Below are positions 33,236 through 50,161 of a stretch of DNA of 64,000 bases, in pieces. Under the pieces are notes generated by a model, which was given only the letters and a program-made list of their open reading frames with translations, did no database searches and was not told where the DNA came from. Source of the stretch: Arthrobacter sp. 131MFCol6.1 (GTDB taxonomy: Bacteria > Actinomycetota > Actinomycetes > Actinomycetales > Micrococcaceae); the NCBI RefSeq assembly GCF_000374925.1, contig NZ_KB895542.1, positions 62,001 to 126,000 on the forward strand, given 5' to 3'. Every line of letters starts with the position of its first letter. Positions within the stretch are counted from its first letter, which is position 1. The translations under genes and the position numbers were made by a program.

Positions 33236-35074
33236 ATGACGGACCCAAACACTTCCCCTTCCCGCCGCGCCATGCTCGCGGCAGCCCTCGTGGGCGGCGG
33301 AGCAGCCGCCGCTGCGCTGGCCGGAGCCCCGGCGGCACAGGCCGCCCCCGGCCAGGCAAGCCCAAAGAAGCCGTTCACCCTGACGGTGCTCGGCACCACG
33401 GACCTGCACAACAACGTCTTCAACTGGGACTACTTCAAGAACGCGCCCTATGCCGATGCCGCCGGGAACAAGATCGGAATCGCCCAAGCCGCGACGCTGA
33501 TCAACGCCATGCGGGCCGAACGCGGCGCGGCCAACACGCTGACCATCGACGCCGGGGACACCATCCAGGGCACACCCCTGGCCTACTACTTCGCCAAGAT
33601 CAACCCCGCCTCGGCAACCGTGAAACACCCCATGGCGCTGGCCATGAACGCGATCGGCTACGACGCCGTGGGGCTGGGCAACCACGAGTTCAATTACGGC
33701 ATTGGACTCCTGCGCACCTGGGAGCGGCAACTGGACTTCCCTCTGCTGGGCGCCAACGTCCACGACGCCGTGACGGGCGGGCGCGCCTTCACCCCCTACG
33801 TCCTGAAGCGGATCAAGACCGGCAGCGGCTGGCTGACGGTCGGCCTGGTCGGCTTTGTGACGCCGGGCTGCGCGCTCTGGGACCGCGACAACGTCCAGGG
33901 CAAGCTCGACTTCAACGGCATCGTCGAAGAGGCCCGGACTGTCATCCCGCAAGTCAAGGCGGCCGGGGCCGACGTCGTGATCGTCACGAGCCATTCGGGG
34001 GCAACCCCCGGATCCTCCTACGGCGACGCCTTGCCCTTCCCCGAGAACGCATCCACCCAGCTTGCCGAGGAAGTCCCCGGCATCGACGCCATCCTGGTCG
34101 GGCACGCCCACCTGGAGATCCCCGAGCGCTTCGTCACTAACAAGGAGACGGGCAGGCAGGTGCTACTGACCGAGCCGCTCAAGTGGGGCATGCGCGTCTC
34201 CGTCATGGACCTCGAGCTCGCCAGGGACAAGGGGCGGTGGACCGTCACCGCGGCGCATTCGCACCTATTGGACGCCAAGACCGCCGACGCCGATCCCGCC
34301 GTCGTCCGGGCCGTCGAGTCCGGGCACGACGCCACGGTGAGCTACGTCAACGAGGTTATCGGGACCTCGACGGCGCCGCTGAGCACGGCCACCGCCTGCT
34401 GGGAGGACTCCGCCGCGATTGACGCCATCAATTACGTCCAGGCCAGCACCATCAAGGCCGAGCTCGCCAACGGTCCGGCGGCGGGGCTGCCCGTCCTGTC
34501 CATTGCGGCGGCCTTCTCCCGTGCCGTCGACGTCAAAGCCGGACCGCTGACCATCCGCGATGTCGCGGGGTTGTACATCTTCGACAACACGCTGCTCGCC
34601 ATCAAGGTCACCGGAGCGCAGGTCAAGGCCTACCTGGAGTGGTCCGCGCAATACTTCAAGCCGGTGTCGGGCACCACGGCCAGGGCCCAGGACGTCACCA
34701 ACGCCGTGACGGCCGTGGCCCCGAACGGCACGCCCGACTATAACTACGACGTCGTTTACGGACTCGACGCGCCGCTGAACTACGAGATCGACCTTGCCCG
34801 GCCGGTGGGGGACCGGATCGCCAACCTCAGCTACGGCGGCCAGGCGTTGCGGCCCGAGCAGGAATTCGCCCTGGCCATCAACAACTACCGGCAGAGCGGC
34901 GGCGGCAACTTCCCGGCCGTGAAGAGCGCGCCGGTGCTCTCGAACAGCCAGCAGGAGATCCGGCAGCGCATCATCGACTACGTAGTGGACCGCGGCACCC
35001 TGGACGTCGCCGTGTTCAGCCAGGCCAACTGGCGGCTCACCGTCAACGGGGCGCCGCTGACAGTCACCGCCTGA
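33236..35074 (+). CDS. Tat-exported 5'-nucleotidase / 2',3'-cyclic phosphodiesterase family protein
   Basis: The 612-residue product starts with a twin-arginine signal (SRRAMLAAALVGGG, cleavage near AQA-AP at about residue 36). The metallophosphatase domain has the metal motifs GTTDLHNN, DAGDTIQGTP, GLGNHEFNYG, TSHSGATPG and VGHAHLEIPE. The C-terminal nucleotidase domain includes DVAGLYIFDNTLLAIKVTGA and AINNYRQSGGGNFP. The CpdB/UshA family degrades extracellular nucleotides to nucleosides and phosphate. CpdB-type activity is favoured by the DLHNN and NYRQSGGG segments, but this is not certain. It stands alone between rplL and a convergent gene. Confidence 0.92.
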   Translation: MTDPNTSPSRRAMLAAALVGGGAAAAALAGAPAAQAAPGQASPKKPFTLTVLGTTDLHNNVFNWDYFKNAPYADAAGNKIGIAQAATLINAMRAERGAANTLTIDAGDTIQGTPLAYYFAKINPASATVKHPMALAMNAIGYDAVGLGNHEFNYGIGLLRTWERQLDFPLLGANVHDAVTGGRAFTPYVLKRIKTGSGWLTVGLVGFVTPGCALWDRDNVQGKLDFNGIVEEARTVIPQVKAAGADVVIVTSHSGATPGSSYGDALPFPENASTQLAEEVPGIDAILVGHAHLEIPERFVTNKETGRQVLLTEPLKWGMRVSVMDLELARDKGRWTVTAAHSHLLDAKTADADPAVVRAVESGHDATVSYVNEVIGTSTAPLSTATACWEDSAAIDAINYVQASTIKAELANGPAAGLPVLSIAAAFSRAVDVKAGPLTIRDVAGLYIFDNTLLAIKVTGAQVKAYLEWSAQYFKPVSGTTARAQDVTNAVTAVAPNGTPDYNYDVVYGLDAPLNYEIDLARPVGDRIANLSYGGQALRPEQEFALAINNYRQSGGGNFPAVKSAPVLSNSQQEIRQRIIDYVVDRGTLDVAVFSQANWRLTVNGAPLTVTA

Positions 35075-35088
35075 CACCCGTTAAAACA

Positions 35089-35157
35089 GCAACGCGGGGT
35101 CACTTCGCGCCCATCCCGACCGTCCGGATGGGCGCGAAGTGACCCCGCGTTGCTTTT
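35089..35157. terminator. Long 28-bp stem bidirectional terminator
   Basis: Arms at 35089-35116 and 35126-35153 are perfect complements of 28 bases around a 9-base loop. TTTT follows on the plus strand and an AAAA-containing flank allows use on the minus strand. It lies between the convergent nucleotidase and YbaK-like genes. The stem is much longer than termination needs. Confidence 0.85.
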
Positions 35158-35169
35158 AACCCGGGCGGG

Positions 35170-35655
35170 CTAGTTGGGTTCGGTGATGTCGGCGACGACG
35201 GCGCCCAGCGCCGCCGTCAGGGCGTCCGCGTCCACGAACGCGCTGTAGCCATGCTCCCCGGCGCCCATGGAGATCCGCCGGCCCGTGATGGTCTGGTCGG
35301 CGTAGACCGGCCAGGGGCGGATGCTGCCGAGCGGTGTGATGGTCCCGCGCTCGTACCCGGTGGCCTCGAAGGCGGTATCCGCCGCCGGCAGCGAGAGCTT
35401 GTTGACGCCCAGCAGCGCCCGCAGCTTGGGCCAGGAAATCTGCCGGTCGCCGGGGACCAGGGCGAACAGGAAGCTGCCGTCCTTGTGCTTGACCACGAGC
35501 GACTTCACGATATCCGCAGGCCGGATCCCGAGGATGCCGGCCGCCTCCTCAAGGCTGCGGGCGGCGAGGCGCTCGACGACCTCGACGTGCAGCCCGCGTG
35601 CCGCGGCGTCGGCAAGGAACCGCTCGCGGCCGCTGGCCGTTTTCTGCTCTGGCAT
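35170..35655 (-). CDS. YbaK/EbsC-family aminoacyl-tRNA deacylase
   Basis: These proteins hydrolyse mischarged aminoacyl-tRNA, typically Cys-tRNA-Pro. From the ATG at 35655 (AGGAAGG upstream) the product is 161 residues. DIVKSLVVKHKDGSFLFALV carries the conserved lysine. GTITPLGSIRPWPVYADQT and the late MGAGEHGYSAFVDADAL are family segments. The extension to 35910 overlaps the thiolase region and is not supported. It lies downstream of the thiolase on the same strand. The exact tRNA substrate is unknown. Confidence 0.9.
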   Translation of the reverse strand: MPEQKTASGRERFLADAAARGLHVEVVERLAARSLEEAAGILGIRPADIVKSLVVKHKDGSFLFALVPGDRQISWPKLRALLGVNKLSLPAADTAFEATGYERGTITPLGSIRPWPVYADQTITGRRISMGAGEHGYSAFVDADALTAALGAVVADITEPN

Positions 35656-35749
35656 CGCGTCAAACCTTCCTGACTCCTGGTGGCAGTTGCCGGTCCGCCC
35701 CGTGTTCCCGGCCCGGGGCCGGGTGTTCCCGGGGCGCCGGTTGCCGGTT

Positions 35750-36949
35750 TTAGTCGCGGTACAGCAGCAGCGCCTCGCCCTGGCCGCCGCCGCCGCACAG
35801 GGACACGGCCGCCTTGCCGGTACCCCGGCGCTTGAGTTCGTGGGCCGCGTGCAGGGCCAGCCGGGCCCCGGAGGCCCCGATCGGGTGGCCCAGGGCGATG
35901 GCCCCGCCATGGATGTTGCACTGCTCCAGCGGATAGTTGAGGTCCTTCAGGGACTGCACCGCGACGGAACCGAAAGCCTCGTTGATTTCGATGAAATCGA
36001 GGTCCGCGGCGGACCAGCCGGCCTTGTCCAGGGCGTTCTTGATGGCGTTCGACGGCTGGGAATGCAGCGAGTTGTCCGGCCCGGCGACCTGGCCCGGCTT
36101 GCCAACCACCGCGAGGTACTCGAGGCCGTTGTCCTCGGCGAACTTCCGGCTGCTCAGCACCAGGGCCGCAGCGCCGTCGGACAGGGGAGAGGAGTTGCCG
36201 GCGGTGATGGTTCCGTCCGTGACGAACGCCGCGCGCAGGCCGGCCAGAGATTCAACGGTCGTGTCCGGCCGGATGCCTTCGTCGGAGGTGACGGCGATCG
36301 GATCGCCCTTGCGCTGCTTGACGCTCATCGCGGCGATCTCGCCGTCGAAGACTCCGTCTTTCGCGGCCCGGGCGGCACGCTGGTGCGACTGGGCCGCCAC
36401 CTCGTCCTGGGAGGCCCGGTCGATGCCGAGGGTCAGGTTCTTGCTCTCGGTCGACAGTCCCATGGACTGCCCGTCGAAGGCGTCGGTCAGGCCGTCGTGC
36501 GCGGCCACGTCGAGTGCCTGGACCGTGCCGTACGCCCAGCCCTGCCGGGAGCCGGGCAGCACGTGCGGCGCCCGGGTCATGGACTCCTGGCCGCCGGCGA
36601 CCACCACCGTGGCGTCCCCGCTGCGGATCATCCGAGCGGCGTCGATCACGGCGGTGAGGCCGGAGAGGCAGACCTTGTTGATGGTCACCGTCGGCACGTT
36701 CCAGCCGATGCCGGCCCCGATGGCGCTCTGGCGCGCAGGGTTCTGGCCCGCTCCGGCCTGCAGGACCTGGCCGATGATCACGCTGTCCACCTGGTCGGCC
36801 TTGACGCCGCTGGCGGCCAGGGCCGCGCGGATGGCGTGGGTGCCGAGCTCGACGGCGGTGAAGCTGGCCAGCTGCCCGTTCAGGCGCCCCTGGGGGGTGC
36901 GGGCGGCGGCGAGAATGACAACATCGTTGTTGTCCGCAGGATTGCTCAT
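35750..36949 (-). CDS. Acetyl-CoA acetyltransferase (thiolase)
   Basis: The 399-residue product is a thiolase of the biosynthetic or short-chain type, condensing or cleaving acyl-CoA. The nucleophilic cysteine is C94 in TINKVCLSGLTAV. ATVVVAGGQESMTRAPHVLP follows, then the C-terminal GHPIGASGARLALHAAHELK and CGGGGQGEALLLYRD with the second cysteine. No beta-oxidation partner is adjacent, so acetoacetyl-CoA formation is a reasonable but unproven role. GGAAG lies upstream of the ATG. Two TCTACGTT copies in the promoter region may be an operator. Confidence 0.93.
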   Translation of the reverse strand: MSNPADNNDVVILAAARTPQGRLNGQLASFTAVELGTHAIRAALAASGVKADQVDSVIIGQVLQAGAGQNPARQSAIGAGIGWNVPTVTINKVCLSGLTAVIDAARMIRSGDATVVVAGGQESMTRAPHVLPGSRQGWAYGTVQALDVAAHDGLTDAFDGQSMGLSTESKNLTLGIDRASQDEVAAQSHQRAARAAKDGVFDGEIAAMSVKQRKGDPIAVTSDEGIRPDTTVESLAGLRAAFVTDGTITAGNSSPLSDGAAALVLSSRKFAEDNGLEYLAVVGKPGQVAGPDNSLHSQPSNAIKNALDKAGWSAADLDFIEINEAFGSVAVQSLKDLNYPLEQCNIHGGAIALGHPIGASGARLALHAAHELKRRGTGKAAVSLCGGGGQGEALLLYRD

Positions 36950-36964
36950 GGTGTTTTCTTCCGA

Positions 36965-36989
36965 TCTACGTTCGACTTATGTCTACGTT
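36965..36989. promoter_or_regulatory. Direct repeat operator candidate upstream of the thiolase gene
   Basis: TCTACGTT occurs at 36965-36972 and 36982-36989, 17 bases apart, within 40 bases of the thiolase start. It may bind a regulator; no regulator gene is next to it. Confidence 0.3.
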
Positions 36990-37097
36990 ATCGTGAGCCC
37001 CGTCACCTATCCATTCGGCAGGGTGGACGCCGTCGCCGCGGGGAGGCCGGGAAAATTCCGCCGAAACTTCGTGCTTGCAATCCCGCCGGAAGTGGGG

Positions 37098-37126
37098 TAG
37101 ACAAGTAGGTTGCTTTGCCGTATCGT
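37098..37126 (+). promoter_or_regulatory. rpoBC promoter candidate P1
   Basis: TAGACA (37098-37103), a 17-base spacer and TATCGT (37121-37126). A start near 37133 gives a leader of about 215 bases before rpoB. Confidence 0.45.
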
Positions 37127-37227
37127 AGATATTTGCGTCTTCCCTGTTTACCTTCAGCCTTCATATAGCGGTGGGCTTAGCCTGACAGCTGTTCCATCAA
37201 TGTGCCGTCTACCACGTGCACCAGCCA

Positions 37228-37256
37228 TGGACAGCGCGGGTCCCGGGTCATATAGC
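37228..37256 (+). promoter_or_regulatory. rpoBC promoter candidate P2
   Basis: TGGACA (37228-37233), a 17-base spacer and TATAGC (37251-37256). The 11-base string TCATATAGCGG here (37248-37258) also occurs at 37161-37171, where no good -35 is seen. Confidence 0.45.
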
Positions 37257-37347
37257 GGAACCGGACTGGTAGCGCTGCGGAGTCATTCTGCAGAGTGCAT
37301 AACGGGGGAGATCTGACAACGCCTGAAGGTCTGTGGAAGGATCCCTC

Positions 37348-40863
<3,516 letters not shown>

Positions 40864-40872
40864 CAGGGGGTT

Positions 40873-40917
40873 TACCGGGAAAAGCACGCGGCCCCGCCGC
40901 GCTGACTTTTCCCGGTA
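40873..40917 (+). other. Intercistronic hairpin between rpoB and rpoC
   Basis: TACCGGGAAAAG (40873-40884) pairs perfectly with CTTTTCCCGGTA (40906-40917), with a GC-rich inner stem. There is no T-run, so processing, stabilisation or partial attenuation is more likely than full termination. Confidence 0.6.
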
Positions 40918-40983
40918 GGCCACCTCCCTCTTCCCGTAACCCAAGACTTCAGAATTTAGAGAACAAGAGAGAACAGGGACCAT

Positions 40984-44883
<3,900 letters not shown>

Positions 44884-44899
44884 CCGCCAGTTCGACGTC

Positions 44900-44945
44900 G
44901 GGCCCCGTCACCACTCCGCATTTCTGCGGAGCGGGGGCGGGGCCC
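44900..44945 (+). terminator. Terminator after rpoC
   Basis: An outer stem GGGCCCCG (44900-44907) with CGGGGCCC (44938-44945) encloses a second hairpin, CTCCGCA-TTTC-TGCGGAG. A short TTCC follows, so it is strong in structure but weak in T-run. Confidence 0.7.
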
Positions 44946-45070
44946 TTCCGTTTGACCCCGTTCAACGATCGACTGCTGAGGTACGGCCCTTTTGGGGCTT
45001 CAAAAGGGCGGTATCGGAGCAATCGATGGGGGAGGGGCCGGACGTCGGGAGGACGCCTCCCGCCCGCCGA

Positions 45071-45100
45071 TTAAGGGCTGGGACCCGTCCGTGTTAGACT
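45071..45100 (+). promoter_or_regulatory. rpsL-rpsG-fusA promoter
   Basis: TTAAGG (45071-45076), an 18-base spacer and TAGACT (45095-45100). The predicted start near 45107 leaves a 275-base leader. No gene is supported in 44946-45383. Confidence 0.55.
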
Positions 45101-45338
45101 TGAGACTAATTGTTATTGTGGCAGTGGATGAGTGCGCCGGTTGCAGCCGAAAGGTTCAACCAGGACGACGTTTCCGGTTTGCAGGGTTCTTGTGCAACGT
45201 ATGCCACATTTTCGCATGCCTAGGGGCAGTTCGGGTCGAAAGTCCTTGGACCCCGGCGTGCGGTCCGACTATTAAGGCTTCGCCTCAGCTGCTCTGGAGA
45301 GAACTTCAAAGCTCGGGCGGCGAGGCGCAGCGACAAGA

Positions 45339-45360
45339 GAGCGGCCGCCAACGGCCGCTC
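45339..45360 (+). other. Hairpin just before the rpsL ribosome-binding site
   Basis: GAGCGGCCG (45339-45347) pairs with CGGCCGCTC (45352-45360) around CCAA. It ends 23 bases before the rpsL GTG, so it could control ribosome access or attenuation. This is inferred from position. Confidence 0.5.
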
Positions 45361-45383
45361 CGGATAAAACGGAGAACACGAGA

Positions 45384-45758
45384 GTGCCTACGATTAACCA
45401 GCTGGTCCGCAAGGGCCGCACGCCTAAGGTCAAAAAGACCAAGGCTCCCGCGCTTAACGGCAGCCCGATGCGCCGCGGTGTTTGCACCCGCGTTTACACG
45501 ACGACCCCGAAGAAGCCGAACTCGGCTCTGCGTAAGGTTGCTCGCGTGCGCCTCAACGGCGGCATTGAAGTCACCGCATACATCCCCGGTGTAGGCCACA
45601 ACCTGCAGGAGCACTCCATTGTGCTCGTCCGCGGCGGCCGCGTGAAGGACCTTCCGGGTGTCCGCTACAAGATCGTCCGTGGCGCCCTCGATACCCAGGG
45701 TGTCAAGAACCGTAAGCAGGCTCGCAGCCGCTACGGCGCAAAGATGGAGAAGAAGTAA
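45384..45758 (+). CDS. rpsL: Ribosomal protein S12
   Basis: S12 lines the decoding centre. The 124-residue product has [14 protein letters not shown] [20 protein letters not shown] and the loop [40 protein letters not shown] follows. The streptomycin-resistance positions are wild-type lysines (K43 and K88), so no resistance allele is present. The start is GTG after CGGAGAA. It is the first gene of the str operon, and rpsG begins 1 base after its stop. Confidence 0.98.
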   Translation: MPTINQLVRKGRTPKVKKTKAPALNGSPMRRGVCTRVYTTTPKKPNSALRKVARVRLNGGIEVTAYIPGVGHNLQEHSIVLVRGGRVKDLPGVRYKIVRGALDTQGVKNRKQARSRYGAKMEKK

Positions 45759-45759
45759 T

Positions 45760-46230
45760 ATGCCTCGCAAGGGTCCGGCCCCCAAGCGGCCGCTAGTTCT
45801 AGATCCCGTTTACGGCTCCCCGCTGGTCACCCAGCTCATCAACAAGGTGCTGGTTGACGGCAAGAAGTCCACCGCAGAGCGCATCGTTTACGGTGCACTC
45901 GAGGGTGCTCGCGCCAAGTCCGGCGGCGACCCCGTTGCAGCCCTCAAGAAGGCCATGGAGAACGTCAAGCCTTCGCTTGAGGTCCGCTCCCGCCGTGTTG
46001 GTGGCGCCACCTACCAGGTTCCCGTTGAGGTCAAGCCGGGCCGTTCCACGGCCCTCGCCCTCCGCTGGCTGGTTGGCTACTCCAAGGCCCGCCGCGAAAA
46101 GACCATGACCGAGCGTCTCCAGAACGAAATCCTGGATGCCTCGAACGGTCTCGGTGCCGCTGTGAAGCGTCGCGAAGACACCCACAAGATGGCCGAGTCC
46201 AACAAGGCCTTCGCACACTACCGCTGGTAA
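45760..46230 (+). CDS. rpsG: Ribosomal protein S7
   Basis: S7 nucleates the head of the 30S subunit. From the ATG at 45760 the product is 156 residues. It starts [20 protein letters not shown] and has [35 protein letters not shown] and the tail [13 protein letters not shown]. The start lies 1 base after the rpsL stop; the in-frame extension to 45658 overlaps rpsL and is rejected. A GC-rich hairpin lies between it and fusA. Confidence 0.98.
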   Translation: MPRKGPAPKRPLVLDPVYGSPLVTQLINKVLVDGKKSTAERIVYGALEGARAKSGGDPVAALKKAMENVKPSLEVRSRRVGGATYQVPVEVKPGRSTALALRWLVGYSKARREKTMTERLQNEILDASNGLGAAVKRREDTHKMAESNKAFAHYRW

Positions 46231-46242
46231 TACTTCCCGGAC

Positions 46243-46268
46243 GCCGCCGGCTCGACTGAGCCGGCGGC
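46243..46268 (+). other. Hairpin between rpsG and fusA
   Basis: GCCGCCGGCTC (46243-46253) pairs with GAGCCGGCGGC (46258-46268) around GACT. No T-run follows, so it may be a processing or mild attenuation site that tunes fusA. Confidence 0.55.
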
Positions 46269-46299
46269 GAACGTGCAGTCCATCCGAAAGGGAGACACC

Positions 46300-48414
46300 G
46301 TGGCACAGGACGTGCTTACCGACCTTAGCAAGGTCCGCAATATCGGCATCATGGCCCACATCGATGCCGGCAAGACCACTACTACCGAGCGCATCCTGTT
46401 CTACACAGGTGTGAACCACAAGATCGGCGAAACGCACGACGGCGCTTCGACGACTGACTGGATGGAACAGGAAAAGGAACGCGGCATTACCATCACGTCT
46501 GCCGCCGTGACCTGCTTCTGGGAAAACAACCAGATCAACATTATCGACACCCCCGGCCACGTTGACTTCACGGTCGAGGTTGAGCGCTCCCTGCGCGTCC
46601 TCGACGGCGCAGTCGCCGTGTTCGACGGCAAGGAAGGCGTGGAGCCGCAGTCCGAGACTGTTTGGCGCCAGGCTGACAAGTACAACGTTCCGCGCATCTG
46701 CTTCGTCAACAAGATGGACAAGCTCGGCGCTGACTTCTACTTCACCGTCGACACCATCATCAGCCGCCTCGGTGCCAAGCCGCTCGTCATGCAGCTGCCG
46801 ATCGGCGCCGAGAACGACTTCATCGGCGTCGTCGACCTCCTTTACATGCGTGCGCTGGTCTGGCCCGGCGACGCCAAGGGTGACGTCACCATGGGTGCCA
46901 AGTACGAGATCCGCGAGATCCCGGCTGACCTCCAGGCGAAGGCCGAAGAGTACCGCGCAACGCTCGTTGAGACTGTTGCCGAGGCCTCCGAGGAACTCAT
47001 GGAGAAGTACCTCGAGGGCGAAGAGATCAGCATCGATGAGCTCAAGGCCGGCATCCGCAAGATGACGATCAACTCTGAGCTGTACCCGGTGTTCTGTGGT
47101 TCTGCATTCAAGAACCGCGGCGTCCAGCCGATGCTCGACGCAGTGGTGGACTACCTGCCGAACCCGCTCGACGTCCCGCCGATGATCGGTCACGATCCCC
47201 GCGACGAAGAGAAGGAACTTACCCGTAAGCCCTCCTCTGAAGAGCCCTTCTCCGCACTGGCCTTCAAGATCGCCGCGCACCCCTTCTTCGGCCAGCTCAC
47301 CTTCATCCGCGTGTACTCCGGTCACGTGGAAGCAGGCTCGCAGGTGGTCAACTCCACCAAGGGCAAGAAGGAGCGCATCGGCAAGCTGTTCCAGATGCAC
47401 GCCAACAAGGAAATGCCCGTCGAGGGCGCTACCGCCGGCCACATCTACGCAGCGATCGGCCTGAAGGACACCACCACGGGCGACACCCTGTGCGATCCGG
47501 CCAACCAGATTGTCCTCGAGTCCATGAGCTTCCCGGAGCCCGTGATCTCGGTAGCGATCGAGCCGAACACGAAGGGTGACCAGGAGAAGCTCTCCACGGC
47601 CATCCAGAAGCTCTCCGCTGAGGACCCGACCTTCCAGGTCTCCCTCAACGAGGACACCGGCCAGACCATCATCGCCGGCATGGGCGAGCTCCACCTGGAC
47701 ATCCTGGTGGACCGCATGCGCCGCGAATTCAAGGTCGAGGCGAACGTTGGCAAGCCGCAGGTTGCTTACCGCGAAACCATCAAGCGTGCTGTGGAGCGTC
47801 ACGACTACACGCACAAGAAGCAGACCGGTGGTTCCGGCCAGTTCGCAAAGATCCAGATCGCGATCGAGCCGCTGGACACTTCGGGTGGCGAGCTGTACGA
47901 GTTCGAGAACAAGGTCACTGGTGGCCGCGTTCCGCGCGAGTACATCCCGTCGGTCGACGCCGGCATCCAGGATGCGCTTAACGACGGCGTCCTGGCCGGT
48001 TACCCGGTTGTCGGCATCAAGGCGACGCTGATTGACGGCGCTTACCACGATGTTGACTCCTCGGAAATGGCGTTCAAGATCGCCGGCCGTATGGCTTTCA
48101 AGGAAGCCGCACGCAAGGCGAACCCTGTCCTGCTCGAACCGCTGATGGATGTCGAGGTCCGCACCCCTGAGGAATACATGGGTGAAGTTATCGGTGACCT
48201 CAACTCCCGCCGTGGCCAGATGCAGTCCATGGAAGATGCCCAGGGCGTCAAGGTTATTCGCGCACACGTCCCGCTGTCCGGCATGTTCGGCTACATCGGT
48301 GACCTGCGCTCGAAGACCCAGGGCCGCGCTGTGTACTCCATGACGTTCAACAGCTACGCCGAGGTCCCGAAGGCAGTTGCCGACGAGATCATCCAGAAGA
48401 ACCGCGGCGAGTAG
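46300..48414 (+). CDS. fusA: Elongation factor G
   Basis: EF-G drives translocation on the ribosome. The 704-residue product has the GTPase motifs [13 protein letters not shown] (G1), RGITITSA (G2), DTPGHVDFT (G3) and [10 protein letters not shown] (G4). The C-terminal domains include [18 protein letters not shown] and [14 protein letters not shown]. The GTG at 46300 has AAAGGGAG 5 bases upstream. It follows rpsG, and tuf has its own promoter downstream. Confidence 0.98.
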   Translation: MAQDVLTDLSKVRNIGIMAHIDAGKTTTTERILFYTGVNHKIGETHDGASTTDWMEQEKERGITITSAAVTCFWENNQINIIDTPGHVDFTVEVERSLRVLDGAVAVFDGKEGVEPQSETVWRQADKYNVPRICFVNKMDKLGADFYFTVDTIISRLGAKPLVMQLPIGAENDFIGVVDLLYMRALVWPGDAKGDVTMGAKYEIREIPADLQAKAEEYRATLVETVAEASEELMEKYLEGEEISIDELKAGIRKMTINSELYPVFCGSAFKNRGVQPMLDAVVDYLPNPLDVPPMIGHDPRDEEKELTRKPSSEEPFSALAFKIAAHPFFGQLTFIRVYSGHVEAGSQVVNSTKGKKERIGKLFQMHANKEMPVEGATAGHIYAAIGLKDTTTGDTLCDPANQIVLESMSFPEPVISVAIEPNTKGDQEKLSTAIQKLSAEDPTFQVSLNEDTGQTIIAGMGELHLDILVDRMRREFKVEANVGKPQVAYRETIKRAVERHDYTHKKQTGGSGQFAKIQIAIEPLDTSGGELYEFENKVTGGRVPREYIPSVDAGIQDALNDGVLAGYPVVGIKATLIDGAYHDVDSSEMAFKIAGRMAFKEAARKANPVLLEPLMDVEVRTPEEYMGEVIGDLNSRRGQMQSMEDAQGVKVIRAHVPLSGMFGYIGDLRSKTQGRAVYSMTFNSYAEVPKAVADEIIQKNRGE

Positions 48415-48581
48415 TCCCTAGGACGCCTCGCAGCAACAAGAAACTCGGGTGCGTCTCCGCCAGCGGAGATACATCTGGTGCAAGTGGCCGGACTCCGGTC
48501 AGCTGTAGTCCGGCCAGGCCGGAGTCAGGCCGCCTGCACGAACAGGCTCTAGGCACTAGCATTAGTACCTGAATCTGCAAT

Positions 48582-48611
48582 TTCATCAATCCAAAGCCCC
48601 CCAAGTAGACT
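48582..48611 (+). promoter_or_regulatory. tuf promoter
   Basis: TTCATC (48582-48587), an 18-base spacer and TAGACT (48606-48611). Transcription near 48618 gives a leader of about 60 bases to the tuf GTG. The rest of 48415-48680 holds no gene. Confidence 0.5.
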
Positions 48612-48680
48612 TACTGGAGTTTCTGCCGCGACAAGCGCGGCCGAAGGGTAAGTCATTTGAAAACGTTCTAGGAGGAACCT

Positions 48681-49871
48681 GTGGCAAAGGCAAAGTTCGA
48701 GCGGACTAAGCCGCACGTTAACATCGGTACCATTGGTCACGTTGACCACGGTAAGACGACGCTGACGGCCGCCATTTCCAAGGTGCTGTACGACAAGTAC
48801 CCGACTCTCAACGAGAAGCGTGACTTCGCGTCGATTGACTCTGCTCCCGAAGAGCGTCAGCGCGGCATTACCATCAACATCTCCCACGTTGAGTACCAGA
48901 CCGAGAAGCGCCACTACGCACACGTAGACGCTCCGGGTCACGCTGACTACATCAAGAACATGATCACCGGCGCTGCTCAGATGGACGGTGCAATCCTCGT
49001 GGTTGCCGCCACTGACGGCCCGATGGCTCAGACCCGCGAGCACGTTCTGCTCGCCCGCCAGGTTGGCGTTCCCTACCTGCTGGTCGCGCTGAACAAGGCT
49101 GACATGGTTGACGACGAAGAGCTCCTCGACCTCGTTGAAATGGAAGTTCGCGAGCTGCTCAGCTCGCAGGGCTTCGATGGCGACGAGGCTCCGGTTGTTC
49201 GCGTTTCCGGCCTGAAGGCCCTCGAAGGCGACCCCGTCTGGGTCAAGTCCGTTGAGGACCTCATGGCAGCTGTCGACGAGTCCGTTCCGGACCCCGTACG
49301 TGACCGTGACAAGCCCTTCCTGATGCCGATCGAAGATGTCTTCACGATCACCGGCCGTGGCACCGTTGTTACGGGCCGCGCCGAGCGTGGAACCCTCGCC
49401 ATCAACTCCGAGGTCGAGATCGTCGGCATCCGCCCGGTCCAGAAGACCACGGTTACCGGTATCGAGATGTTCCACAAGCAGCTCGACGAAGCATGGGCCG
49501 GCGAGAACTGTGGCCTCCTGCTCCGCGGTCTGAAGCGCGACGATGTCGAGCGTGGCCAGGTTGTCGTCAAGCCGGGTTCCATCACCCCGCACACCGACTT
49601 CGAGGCTAACGTCTACATCCTCTCCAAGGACGAAGGCGGACGTCACAACCCGTTCTACTCCAACTACCGCCCGCAGTTCTACTTCCGCACCACGGACGTA
49701 ACCGGCGTTATCACCCTGCCGGAAGGCACGGAAATGGTTATGCCCGGCGACAACACTGAGATGACCGTTGCGCTCATCCAGCCGATCGCAATGGAAGAGG
49801 GCCTCGGCTTCGCTATCCGCGAAGGCGGCCGCACCGTTGGTTCAGGACGCGTCACCAAGATCATCAAGTAA
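48681..49871 (+). CDS. tuf: Elongation factor Tu
   Basis: EF-Tu delivers aminoacyl-tRNA to the ribosome. The 396-residue product has [20 protein letters not shown] (G1), [14 protein letters not shown] (G2), [20 protein letters not shown] (G3) and [11 protein letters not shown] (G4). The C-terminal barrels include [26 protein letters not shown] precedes the GTG by 6 bases. Its own promoter and a strong terminator suggest monocistronic expression besides read-through from fusA. Confidence 0.98.
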   Translation: MAKAKFERTKPHVNIGTIGHVDHGKTTLTAAISKVLYDKYPTLNEKRDFASIDSAPEERQRGITINISHVEYQTEKRHYAHVDAPGHADYIKNMITGAAQMDGAILVVAATDGPMAQTREHVLLARQVGVPYLLVALNKADMVDDEELLDLVEMEVRELLSSQGFDGDEAPVVRVSGLKALEGDPVWVKSVEDLMAAVDESVPDPVRDRDKPFLMPIEDVFTITGRGTVVTGRAERGTLAINSEVEIVGIRPVQKTTVTGIEMFHKQLDEAWAGENCGLLLRGLKRDDVERGQVVVKPGSITPHTDFEANVYILSKDEGGRHNPFYSNYRPQFYFRTTDVTGVITLPEGTEMVMPGDNTEMTVALIQPIAMEEGLGFAIREGGRTVGSGRVTKIIK

Positions 49872-49935
49872 TTACTTGCCGATCTGATGCTTTGCCCCTG
49901 ATCAGCCCGCCGTCCGGCAGCTGAACAGAGGATCG

Positions 49936-49975
49936 GGAACAGCCCCGCTGCACTTGCAGCGGGGCTGTTCCTTTT
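49936..49975 (+). terminator. Terminator after tuf
   Basis: A perfect 17-base stem (49936-49952 with 49955-49971) with a 2-base gap is followed by TTTT at 49972-49975. It is a strong intrinsic terminator. Confidence 0.9.
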
Positions 49976-50015
49976 AAGTTCCTGATACCTTTGCAGGAAA
50001 GGAAGGGAGCTCACC

Positions 50016-50141
50016 ATGGGCTGGCTTATTTTTCTGTTGATCGCCGCAGCCGTCGTCGTCGCGTTCTTTTGGGCGAAGAAGCATTTCCGCCAGGAAATCG
50101 AGCGCGCCAAGCGCATCAACCGGTCAAACCGCAACCAGTAG
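50016..50141 (+). CDS. Single-pass membrane microprotein of 41 residues
   Basis: ATG at 50016, with GGAAGGGAG upstream, opens a 41-residue frame to the TAG at 50139-50141. It starts MGWLIFLLIAAAVVVAFFWA, one transmembrane helix, and continues with a basic amphipathic tail (KKHFRQEIERAKRINRSNRN). The strong ribosome-binding site, helix and tail make it credible. It is convergent with the beta-glucosidase gene and separated from tuf by a terminator. The family and function are unknown. Confidence 0.65.
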   Translation: MGWLIFLLIAAAVVVAFFWAKKHFRQEIERAKRINRSNRNQ

Positions 50142-50161
50142 CCGCGGCGGCCGGGCGGGAC

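Noticed and set aside
44992..45594. Open frame through the rpsL leader into rpsL in another frame
   Set aside because: It has no domain, conflicts with rpsL, and its 5' half covers the promoter and leader.
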